Origin: JADCCX01 sp031372765
GTDB taxonomy: Bacteria > Pseudomonadota > Alphaproteobacteria > Rhizobiales > Beijerinckiaceae
Direction: 5' to 3'
Assembly (NCBI GenBank): GCA_031372765.1
Contig: JANMLW010000001.1
Coordinates: forward strand, 1 to 10,218
DNA: 10,218 nt
Positions within the stretch are counted from its first letter, which is position 1. Every line of letters starts with the position of its first letter. Position numbers and translations under genes: made by a program. Below the pieces are notes generated by a model, which made no database searches, was not told the DNA's origin, and saw only the letters and a program-made list of their open reading frames with translations. Below are positions 1-7,117 of the stretch, piece after piece.

Positions 1-5
1 GATGC

Positions 6-1520
6 TCAGTGCCCGTTTCCATTAAGATCGACGGGATCGTACCAGCTTCGCCCATCCCGCTCGATCAGGGCGATGGCCTGTGAAGGACCGCTTTGGCCAG
101 CGGAATAACGATGCGGGGTTGCGTAGCGCTGAAGCCAGCCCTGCGTAATGGGATCGATGAAAGCCCAGGCAGCCTCCACTTCGTCCCGCCGCATGAACAG
201 GGTTTGCTGTCCGCGCAGAACATCCGTCAGCAACCGCTCGTAGGCATCAGGCGAGCGCCCGCTGAACGCCGTGCCAAAGCGCAGATCCAACTCTGTTTCC
301 CGCAGGCGTAAACGCCCGGAGCCGGGTATCTTCGCCATGGTGACAAACTTGACGCCGTCATCGGGCTGCAAGCGGATGATCAGGCGATTGGGCGCCAATG
401 CGCCATCATCCCCCAGCGCTGCAAAGATGGAATGGGGAACCGGCTTGAAGGTGATAACAATCTCCGAGAACCGATCCGCCATGCGCTTGCCTGTGCGCAG
501 GTAAAAGGGCACACCTGCCCAACGCCATGTATCGATCTCGGCCTTGAGCGCCACAAAGGTCTCAACCTTGCTGTCGCGCCCCAACTCCTCCTCATAGCCC
601 TTGACCGGCGCGCCATTCACCGAGCCCGAGCGATAAAGCCCCCGCACGGTATTGGTGAGTACGTCTGATCCTGTAATCGGGCGGAGGGCCCTGAGAACGC
701 GCACTTTCTCATCGCGGATCGCATCCGAATCCAGCGTGTTGGGCGGCTCCATGGCCACAAGACACAGGAGTTGCAGAAGGTGGTTCTGCACCATGTCGCG
801 CAGGGCACCAGCCCCTTCATAATATCCGGCACGGGACTCCAGCCCCACTTCCTCGGCCACGGTGATTTGCACGTGATCGATATCCGCATTTGACCAGAGC
901 TTGCCAAACAACGTGTTGGCAAAGCGCAGCACCAGCAGGTTCTGCACTGTTTCCTTGCCCAGATAATGATCTATCCGGTAGGTCTGCTTCTCATTGAACA
1001 CCTTGCCGACCGCATCCATGATGGAGATGGCAGAGGCCAGATCATGGCCGATGGGTTTTTCGACAACGATTCTCGAACCGGGAATGGCCAGACCGGACTG
1101 CGCCAGCATTTCGCAGACACGGGCATAGTAGGCTGGTGCTATGGATAGATAGAAGGCCCGCGCGCGCGACGACGTCTTCAAGGCATCGGCGAGAACCGTT
1201 ATGCTGCCCGGGGCATCAAAGTCCACATTGTAGTATCTGACCTTGCTCAGAAAGGCCTGAATGCCCGCCTTACCAACGCCGGTTTTAGCCAGCGTGCCAG
1301 CCAGCTGGTTGCGAAATCCCTCATCATCCAGTGGCGTGCGGCCTACTGCGTGGATGAGTGCCGATTCTGGCAGTACGCCCTCAACGTCTCGCTGCAACAA
1401 AGCTGGAAACAGTTTGCGCCCGGCAAGATCACCGGTAGCTCCAAACAGCACCAGATCAAAGTCAGGAACCGGACTTCGACCCGGATCAAGCTGGGCGGCT
1501 TTCAAGGCGTCAGGACTCAC
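6..1520 (-). CDS. zwf: Glucose-6-phosphate 1-dehydrogenase
   Basis: This enzyme oxidises glucose-6-phosphate to 6-phosphogluconolactone with NAD(P)+ in the cytoplasm, the entry step of the Entner-Doudoroff and oxidative pentose-phosphate routes. The 504-residue length is normal for the family. Visible landmarks are the nucleotide-binding loop GATGDLAGRKL (residues 27-37), EKPIGHDL (154-161), the active-site signature RIDHYLGKE (182-190, with His185) and RDMVQNH (241-247, where His247 matches the family's catalytic His). The start is GTG: the codon at 1520-1518 overlaps the TGA of the upstream ATPase gene as GTGA, and no convincing ribosome-binding site precedes it, so translation is probably coupled to the ABC ATPase. 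No other start lies close before the dinucleotide fold. It is the last gene of the minus-strand operon inside the window; the lactonase gene usually found nearby would lie beyond the left edge if present. Identification is near certain. Confidence 0.97.
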   Translation of the reverse strand: MSPDALKAAQLDPGRSPVPDFDLVLFGATGDLAGRKLFPALLQRDVEGVLPESALIHAVGRTPLDDEGFRNQLAGTLAKTGVGKAGIQAFLSKVRYYNVDFDAPGSITVLADALKTSSRARAFYLSIAPAYYARVCEMLAQSGLAIPGSRIVVEKPIGHDLASAISIMDAVGKVFNEKQTYRIDHYLGKETVQNLLVLRFANTLFGKLWSNADIDHVQITVAEEVGLESRAGYYEGAGALRDMVQNHLLQLLCLVAMEPPNTLDSDAIRDEKVRVLRALRPITGSDVLTNTVRGLYRSGSVNGAPVKGYEEELGRDSKVETFVALKAEIDTWRWAGVPFYLRTGKRMADRFSEIVITFKPVPHSIFAALGDDGALAPNRLIIRLQPDDGVKFVTMAKIPGSGRLRLRETELDLRFGTAFSGRSPDAYERLLTDVLRGQQTLFMRRDEVEAAWAFIDPITQGWLQRYATPHRYSAGQSGPSQAIALIERDGRSWYDPVDLNGNGH

Positions 1521-2593
1521 GGGCGCACCAGAATGACACCATCATCCGCGAAGGAAACGCCCACTGTATCGCCCACCAACTTGCGCTTGAGACGATCAGG
1601 CGCAATCACGAACAAATCACCCAGTTCCGTCTTCACGGTGTATTCGGTGCTGGCCCCCATGTAGGTGGATTTCAGGATCACGCCTGGAATGCTCTCATTA
1701 CGCAATCCTTTGCCCGCATCGCCGATAAGGATGGCTTCCGGCCGTATGACGACATCGGCTTCGCCTGCCTCAAGCCCATTGCTGGGCAGATCGCGCTTCA
1801 GACCGCCCAGTGACAGGCGCGCACTATCGCCCGAGACTGCCTCAACCATACCCTTCACGGTGTTGGCCTCGCCCATGAAACTGGCCACAAAGACAGTCTT
1901 GGGAAAGCGATAAAGATCCGTCGGGCTGCCAGCCTGCGCAATGCCTGCGTTGCGCATCACCACGATCGTATCTGATACTGCCATGGCTTCCGACTGGTCA
2001 TGCGTGACATAGACAACCGTGACACCAAGGCGTTGCTGCAAAGCCCGGATTTCCTCCCGCATCGAGCGGCGCAGGCGGGCATCAAGATTGGACAGGGGTT
2101 CATCGAACAACAGCACATCGGGTTCCAGCACGAGCGCACGGGCCACAGCCACACGCTGTTGCTGACCACCTGACATTTCGGAGGGCAGTCTGGGACCAAA
2201 ACCGGTGAGGCCAACAGTTGTCAGAGCATCCTGTGCACGGGCGTACGCATCCGCTTTCTTGAAGCCGGACGACACCAGTCCGTAGGCGACATTGTCGAGG
2301 ACGGTCATGTGCGGAAAAAGGGCATAGCTCTGGAACACCATCGAGACATTGCGCTCGCCTGCTGACAATGTTGTGACATCCTTGTCGCCAATGAACAACT
2401 TGCCTTCGGTAGATTGCTCCAAGCCGGCAATCATGCGCAGCAAGGTAGTCTTGCCACAGCCCGAGGGACCAAGCAGCGTGACCAGTGAGCCCCCCTGAAT
2501 GACAAGATCAAGCGGCTTGACCGCCTGCACACTGCCATACCGTTTGCCAATGCCCTGCAGACGGACATCAGCCCCTGATTTGGATGGGTTCAT
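1517..2593 (-). CDS. afuC: ABC transporter ATP-binding protein (AfuC/FbpC/PotA type)
   Basis: This 358-residue ATPase powers the importer formed with the fused permease just upstream. It shows Walker A GPSGCGKTT (42-50), a Q-loop glutamine (88, in VFQSYALFPH), signature SGGQQQR (141-147), Walker B VLLFDEP (160-166), D-loop SNLDA (168-172) and the switch histidine His198 (THDQSEA). A C-terminal TOBE-like region follows from about residue 240, as in the spermidine/iron/sugar-phosphate branch of importers. The open frame continues upstream to 2719, but the start is set at ATG 2593-2591. An AGGAG at 2605-2601 lies 7 bases before it, and the family's N-terminus begins there. The permease stop lies two bases upstream (TGATTATG), and the gene's own stop overlaps the zwf GTG. 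The ATPase alone does not reveal substrate; the name follows from the neighbouring binding proteins. Functional class is certain, the symbol is inferred. Confidence 0.93.
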   Translation of the reverse strand: MNPSKSGADVRLQGIGKRYGSVQAVKPLDLVIQGGSLVTLLGPSGCGKTTLLRMIAGLEQSTEGKLFIGDKDVTTLSAGERNVSMVFQSYALFPHMTVLDNVAYGLVSSGFKKADAYARAQDALTTVGLTGFGPRLPSEMSGGQQQRVAVARALVLEPDVLLFDEPLSNLDARLRRSMREEIRALQQRLGVTVVYVTHDQSEAMAVSDTIVVMRNAGIAQAGSPTDLYRFPKTVFVASFMGEANTVKGMVEAVSGDSARLSLGGLKRDLPSNGLEAGEADVVIRPEAILIGDAGKGLRNESIPGVILKSTYMGASTEYTVKTELGDLFVIAPDRLKRKLVGDTVGVSFADDGVILVRP

Positions 2594-2595
2594 AA

Positions 2596-4842
2596 TCAGG
2601 CTCCTGCCGCTGCGGTTTGTGGAACTGCGCCACCAGAACGCCGTCCGAGTGTCCTGTTGCCCACCAGAAACTGGATAAGCCAGATGGCCAGCATCATGAT
2701 GACGATGAGCACCGTGCAATAGGCAATCGCGATGCCATAATCACCATTGATGGCACGGTTGATGATGAACACGGTTGCCATTTCATACTGTGCCGAGACT
2801 AGGAAAATGACGGCAGAAACCGTCGTCATCGCGCGCACGAATGAATAGATGAGTGCCGTGACAATTGCAGGCTTGAGCAAGGGCAGTACCACCGTGGTCA
2901 GTGCCCGGAAGGTTGAGGCGCGCAGCGTAATGGCTGCCTCATCGAGGCTCTTGTCGAGCTGGCTCATTGACGCCATGCCAGACCGCACGCCAACCGGCAG
3001 GTTTCGGAAGACGAAGCAGATGATGAGGATGATGCCCGTACCCGTGATCTCGATAGGGGGTATATTATACGTGAGGATATAGGCCACGCCAATCACGGTG
3101 CCCGGCACACAGAAGGTCAGCATCAGGGCGAACTCAAGCAGTGTTTTACCTGCAAATGTCTGGCGGGACAGTACCCAGGCGGCCAGCAGGCCTATGGTTG
3201 CCGTTATAGGCGCGGCAATGGCCGCCATCTTGATGGTGGTGAAGAATGAACCCCAGGCAGCACCGGTCCACAGCAAGCCATTGACACCCCACTCCAGTGA
3301 GAAAGCCCGCTCGAAATGCGACAGCGTCGGCGTCCAGTCCCGCCCCCAGACCTTGACGAAACCGCCAGCCAGCGCCAGCACGTAGACAAAGATGGTGAGT
3401 GCCGCCCATGGCAGCGCGACACAAAAAGCCGCGGTGGAGACCGCTTTTGGAAGCGGTGTCGGCAGGCCGGAATCGCCTTTGCCGCTCATGGATACATATG
3501 AGGCACGCCCAAGAACGCTGCGTTGTATCATGAAGGCGACCAGTGCAAAGACAAGCAGGATCATTGCCAATGTGCCAGCCCGTCCGAAGTCGGCCTGAGC
3601 GCCGACGACAGCAAAGAAAATTTCAGTGGACAACACACCAAAGGAGCCTCCCAGCAGGATGGGATTGCCAAAGTCAGCCAGGCTTTCCACAAAAACCACA
3701 AGCCAGGCGTTGGTCAGTCCCGGACGCATAAGAGGCAATGTAACCGAGCTGAATGTGCGCATGCGATCAGCCCGCAAGGTCTGCGAGGCTTCTTCCATCG
3801 TGGGGGATATGCCTTGCACAACGCCGATCAGCACCAGAAAGGCGGTAGGCGTGAACGAAAAGACCTGTGCGAGCCAGACACCGTTGAAACCGTAAATCCA
3901 GCGACCAAGTTCGATACCAAACAATGCGTTGATCCACTGGTTGACCAGACCGGAGCGACCAAAGATCAGGATCAGGCCAAGGCCGATCACAAACGGGGGC
4001 GTGATGATGGGCAGCACAGTGAGCAGGCGCAAAGGCTTCTTGAGGCGAAATCCCGTTCGGGTCACGACCAGCGCAAAAGACAAGCCTAGAATGGTGCAGG
4101 CCGTCGCCGTGGAAAGACCAAGGGCCAATGTGTTCCAGGCAACTCCACAGGAGGAACGGGAGTAGAAACAGGCCATGCCCCAGACCTTGGGATGGAACAT
4201 GCGCTCCATGAATGCTGCGCTGAAGGTCATGTCCGATGGGGGCAGCAATGCCTGACCAAGAATGGTCGCAACAGGCCAGACCGTGAACAGCGTGATTGAC
4301 GCAACCAGCAAACCTACGGAACCAGCGACAAAACGGTCCCCGCCAAACAGGCCCCTGAGGGCAAGGCCCGTTGTGGCCAGTGCGGCGAAGGAAGCAAAGG
4401 CCAACGCACCACCAAGGCCGATGCCGAACTGGCGGTCATCCATAACACCGAAGATGGTTTCAAGAGATGGATAGCTCCAGCCACGTACGCCAATGAACCA
4501 GCCTTGTAGGATAATGGCCGCTACGCCCAACAGGCCTGCTGTCAAGAGGATCGTGCCCTGGCTTTGCCGCGTCAACCCCGGGCGTAACCCGTAAGTGGCG
4601 ATGAGAAGTGCAGTCACCACAGGCCAAAACCAGAAGCGCTTTGCAAAAACAGCCTGACCCAAGGCGCTGGCTGCATCTGCATCGCCCTTGAACAGGGCGA
4701 ACAGGCCGCCAAAACCAAGGCCGTCCTGCTGCATATGCCAGGGTAACAGACAAACCGCCAAGGCGGCTGCCAGCACCCACCAGAGAGATGGATCGTAGGC
4801 CCGCAACGAGAAGGTTGGCGGGCGCGTGATGGCAGCGGTCAT
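2596..4842 (-). CDS. afuB: Fused two-domain ABC transporter permease (AfuB-like)
   Basis: This 748-residue inner-membrane protein should form the whole transport channel as a single chain. Two MetI-type permease domains are visible, at about residues 232-445 and 465-730. Each has the cytoplasmic EAA loop that docks on the ATPase: EEASQTLRADRMRTFSSVTL (350-369) and DEAAITLRASTFRALTTVVL (634-653), each followed by a Pro. Before the first domain there is an unusually long N-terminal extension with about five hydrophobic stretches (near 20-35, 72-84, 97-113, 141-165 and 174-198). Fused permeases occur in the iron(III) FbpB and AfuB families and in some aminoethylphosphonate systems; the long extension and the AfuA-like partners favour AfuB. 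The start ATG at 4842 has only a weak ribosome-binding site and lies 45 bases after the second binding-protein gene. Permease identity is certain; substrate is inferred from context. Confidence 0.92.
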   Translation of the reverse strand: MTAAITRPPTFSLRAYDPSLWWVLAAALAVCLLPWHMQQDGLGFGGLFALFKGDADAASALGQAVFAKRFWFWPVVTALLIATYGLRPGLTRQSQGTILLTAGLLGVAAIILQGWFIGVRGWSYPSLETIFGVMDDRQFGIGLGGALAFASFAALATTGLALRGLFGGDRFVAGSVGLLVASITLFTVWPVATILGQALLPPSDMTFSAAFMERMFHPKVWGMACFYSRSSCGVAWNTLALGLSTATACTILGLSFALVVTRTGFRLKKPLRLLTVLPIITPPFVIGLGLILIFGRSGLVNQWINALFGIELGRWIYGFNGVWLAQVFSFTPTAFLVLIGVVQGISPTMEEASQTLRADRMRTFSSVTLPLMRPGLTNAWLVVFVESLADFGNPILLGGSFGVLSTEIFFAVVGAQADFGRAGTLAMILLVFALVAFMIQRSVLGRASYVSMSGKGDSGLPTPLPKAVSTAAFCVALPWAALTIFVYVLALAGGFVKVWGRDWTPTLSHFERAFSLEWGVNGLLWTGAAWGSFFTTIKMAAIAAPITATIGLLAAWVLSRQTFAGKTLLEFALMLTFCVPGTVIGVAYILTYNIPPIEITGTGIILIICFVFRNLPVGVRSGMASMSQLDKSLDEAAITLRASTFRALTTVVLPLLKPAIVTALIYSFVRAMTTVSAVIFLVSAQYEMATVFIINRAINGDYGIAIAYCTVLIVIMMLAIWLIQFLVGNRTLGRRSGGAVPQTAAAGA
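2601..2605 (-). promoter_or_regulatory. Ribosome-binding site of the ABC ATPase gene
   Basis: AGGAG on the minus strand lies 7 bases before ATG 2593, inside the last codons of the permease gene. It rules out the longer open frame beginning at 2719 and indicates translation initiation next to the permease stop. Confidence 0.7.
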
Positions 4843-4887
4843 AGGGTTACGCTTTCAAAGACGGTCAGATATCAGCGTGCGTCGGGC

Positions 4888-5916
4888 TCAGCGCGGCAGT
4901 GTGCCAATTTCAGCATCCCATTTGGCCAGAAGCCGTTTTCGTTCTGCCGATGTGCCATACTTGGCAAAGTCATAGTCAATCAATTTGACCGAGGAAACAT
5001 CAGGAACACGCGGATCGATCTTCGTGGCTGTATGAGCCGGAAAATGGAACTGTTTGAACTGTGCGCCAATTTCCTGCGCTGGACCAGTCAGGTACCAGTC
5101 ATAGAACTTCTGTGCCTGTGTCAGGTTGCGGGCTCCCTTTATGATCGACAGACCGGCAACCTCAAAGCCTGTTCCCTCAGCCGGATACTCATAGCCCACA
5201 GGAAAGCCCGCCACCTGCTCGGTGACTATATCCATGACAAACGAGATGGAAACACCGGTTTCACCCCGAGCGGCCGCCTTGATGGGAGCAACGCCAGAGC
5301 GGGTGTAGGCATTGATATTGGGGTGCAGGCGCTTGAGATAATCAAAGGCTTTCTCCTCCCCCATGATTTGCACCAGCGTAGCAATAACGATGTAGGCTGT
5401 GCCCGAAGAGTTAGGGTTCGCCATCTGGATTTCGCCCTTGTATTCCGGCTTCAGGAGATCAGCCCAGCTCTTGGGCGCGGCGATGTTCTTGCGGGCCAGC
5501 AATTCCTTGTTGTAGCCAAAGCCGATGGAACCAATGGAGATGCCAACGGACTTTTGCTTGCTCTGTTCATGCAGCTTTATCGCCCATGGCCTGAGCTGCG
5601 CCATGCATTTCGAGGTGTAGGGAAGTGTCAGGTTATCCTCGGCAGCTATCAAATGCGGGTCGGTGGTGCCGCCAAACCAGATGTCAATGCGGGGATTCTG
5701 TGCTTCCGCCCGGACCTGAGCGAGAATCTCGCCCGTAGATTTTTGCGTGACCGCAACAATGACGCCGGTTTCCTTGGTGTAGGCATTGGCGAGCCCCACG
5801 CACCATTCGATCTGCGGTGCACAGATCATGTTCAATTGGCCTTGCGCCTGTGCAGGTGCAATCATGCCAACGATGGATAGGGTTGTAGCCATCAGTGCTG
5901 TACGAAGGGTCGTCAT
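4888..5916 (-). CDS. afuA: Periplasmic substrate-binding protein, AfuA-like (second tandem copy)
   Basis: This is a 342-residue periplasmic binding protein delivering ligand to the adjacent permease. The start at ATG 5916 is chosen over an in-frame ATG at 5940 because GGGAGGA (5927-5921) lies just upstream, and the protein then begins directly with a Sec signal peptide (about 1-24, cleaved after AQA). The mature part has a Cys-x6-Cys pair (32, 39), WFGGTTDPH, ANPNSSGTAY and EGTGFE, shared with the copy upstream (6015-7049). It lacks the adjacent Tyr pair of iron-binding FbpA, arguing against iron as ligand. Where the other copy has FVHD, this one has FVMD (Met228-Asp229), and its putative phosphate loop reads STGE instead of GSGE. 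Both changes suggest a different or relaxed ligand choice. An additional Cys104 is unpaired by sequence. Binding-protein identity is secure; a sugar-phosphate ligand is inference. Confidence 0.9.
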   Translation of the reverse strand: MTTLRTALMATTLSIVGMIAPAQAQGQLNMICAPQIEWCVGLANAYTKETGVIVAVTQKSTGEILAQVRAEAQNPRIDIWFGGTTDPHLIAAEDNLTLPYTSKCMAQLRPWAIKLHEQSKQKSVGISIGSIGFGYNKELLARKNIAAPKSWADLLKPEYKGEIQMANPNSSGTAYIVIATLVQIMGEEKAFDYLKRLHPNINAYTRSGVAPIKAAARGETGVSISFVMDIVTEQVAGFPVGYEYPAEGTGFEVAGLSIIKGARNLTQAQKFYDWYLTGPAQEIGAQFKQFHFPAHTATKIDPRVPDVSSVKLIDYDFAKYGTSAERKRLLAKWDAEIGTLPR

Positions 5917-5920
5917 GGTT

Positions 5921-5927
5921 TCCTCCC
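5921..5927 (-). promoter_or_regulatory. Ribosome-binding site fixing the start of the second binding-protein gene
   Basis: On the minus strand GGGAGGA ends 4 bases before ATG 5916. It lies inside the reading frame that would start at ATG 5940, so it marks 5916 as the real start, which also gives a clean signal peptide. Confidence 0.7.
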
Positions 5928-5974
5928 GGAAAAATGGCATAAATCATACTATTTAAGTGCAGCTGTTCAGAGGG

Positions 5975-6001
5975 GCGCTCCCATGCTTCCCGCAGGAGCG
6001 C
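5975..6001 (-). promoter_or_regulatory. Intercistronic stem-loop between the two binding-protein genes
   Basis: Inverted repeats GCGCTCC (5975-5981) and GGAGCGC (5995-6001) form a 7-base-pair GC-rich stem. A further TGC/GCA pairing (5984-5986 with 5992-5994) is possible after a 2-base bulge, leaving a TTCCC loop. It begins 13 bases past the stop of the first binding-protein gene. No U-run follows on either strand, so it is not a standard terminator. Its position resembles the stem-loops that protect the 3' end of binding-protein messages in other ABC operons, raising their level relative to permease; that function is inferred. Confidence 0.5.
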
Positions 6002-6014
6002 ACACCTTGTTCCC

Positions 6015-7049
6015 TCAACGTGGCAGTGAACCCACTTCCGTATCCCAGCGGGCCAGCAACCGCTTGCGCTCGGACGCCTGACCATACTTGGTGAAATCGT
6101 AGTTGATCAGTTTGATCACGTTCAGATCAGGTGCGCCTGGCGGAATGGGCGCCTTCTTGTTGGAAGGTGTCTGCAATTGCTTGCCGACATCAAAGCCCAG
6201 TTTCTGTGCATCGGGCGTAAGGGCCCAGTCATAGAATTTTTTGGCAGAAGCCAGATTGCGTGTACCCTTGATGATTGACATCGAGCCGATTTCATAACCC
6301 GTGCCTTCGGATGGCGTGGCATAAGTGACAGGGAAACCTGCGTTCTTCTCCGTAACGGCATCATGCACGAAGGACAGGGAAATGCCTGTCTCACCACGGG
6401 CTACAGCCTTGATCGGTCCGGTGCCTGAACGGGCATAGGCATTGATGTTGGGGTGCAGCTTCTTCATGTACTCAAAGGCTTTCTCCTCACCCATGATCTG
6501 CACAAGGGTGGCAATGATCACATAGGCTGTGCCCGACGAGTTGGGGTTGGCAACCTGAATTTCACCCTTGTAGACGGGCTTGAGCAGATCGTCCCAGCTT
6601 GTGGGTGCAGGAATGTTCTTGCGGGCCAACAGTTCCGTGTTGATACCAAAGCCGACAGCACCGGCATAGACACCGACAGTGCGCTTTTTCGATGCTGTCC
6701 ACTGCCCCTGCGCCCATACAGTCAGGTCAGCGATGTTGGGGCTGTCGTTCTCGATCGTTATGCCTTCCTCGCCAGCAGAAAGGTGTGGATCACCCGTGCC
6801 GCCGAACCACACATCACCACGAGGATTTTGCGCTTCTGCCCTGATCTGGGCCAGCATTTCGCCGGAGCCCTTCTGGGTCATGTTGACAACGATCTTTGTG
6901 TCCTTGGTAAAACTGTTGGCGATGGCCTGGCACCATTCAATCTGTACCGAGCAGTACAGATTGAGGCTCTGCGCGTTGGCGGAGTGTGTTCCCACTCCGA
7001 GCAAAGCAACCAGACCTGCGGAGGCGAGCGCCCATTTCCTGATGATCAT
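6015..7049 (-). CDS. afuA: Periplasmic substrate-binding protein, AfuA-like, probable hexose-phosphate binder (first tandem copy)
   Basis: This is a 344-residue periplasmic binding protein with a Sec signal peptide (1-26, cleaved after ANA). There is no lipobox, so it is a free periplasmic protein. The mature chain shows Cys33-x6-Cys40 (possible disulfide), GSGEMLAQI (61-69), NPRGDVWFGGTGDPH (75-89), ANPNSSGTAY (167-176), FVHD (227-230) and GYEIGS (251-256). From memory, AfuA of Actinobacillus pleuropneumoniae binds glucose-6-phosphate through His205, Asp206 and Glu229. Here His229, Asp230 and Glu253 keep exactly that spacing, which supports a hexose-phosphate ligand over iron, as does the absence of a Tyr-Tyr pair. 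The start ATG at 7049 is preceded by GGGAGAGG (7066-7059). It lies 68 bases after edd, and a stem-loop follows its stop. Older annotations may call such proteins iron(III)-binding. Fold is secure; ligand is inferred. Confidence 0.9.
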   Translation of the reverse strand: MIIRKWALASAGLVALLGVGTHSANAQSLNLYCSVQIEWCQAIANSFTKDTKIVVNMTQKGSGEMLAQIRAEAQNPRGDVWFGGTGDPHLSAGEEGITIENDSPNIADLTVWAQGQWTASKKRTVGVYAGAVGFGINTELLARKNIPAPTSWDDLLKPVYKGEIQVANPNSSGTAYVIIATLVQIMGEEKAFEYMKKLHPNINAYARSGTGPIKAVARGETGISLSFVHDAVTEKNAGFPVTYATPSEGTGYEIGSMSIIKGTRNLASAKKFYDWALTPDAQKLGFDVGKQLQTPSNKKAPIPPGAPDLNVIKLINYDFTKYGQASERKRLLARWDTEVGSLPR

Positions 7050-7117
7050 ACTTCGTTTCCTCTCCCAAAATGCCCGGCTTTACCACCTGGCTATTATTTA
7101 GACGACTATCGTTATAG

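Noticed and set aside
2594..2719. Longer N-terminus for the ABC ATPase
   Set aside because: These codons overlap the permease gene in another frame, have no family resemblance, and a good ribosome-binding site precedes the ATG at 2593.
5032..5880. Long open frame on the plus strand opposite the second binding-protein gene
   Set aside because: It mirrors a clearly conserved gene and has no recognisable domain; the same applies to plus-strand frames at 3523-4089 and 6453-7151.
5975..6001. Stem-loop as a rho-independent terminator
   Set aside because: No run of T follows the stem on either strand.
4888..7049. Annotation of the transporter as an iron(III) Fbp/Afu system
   Set aside because: Neither binding protein has the adjacent Tyr pair used for iron by FbpA. 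Their motifs and the sugar-phosphate gene neighbours fit hexose phosphate better. This is still an inference.
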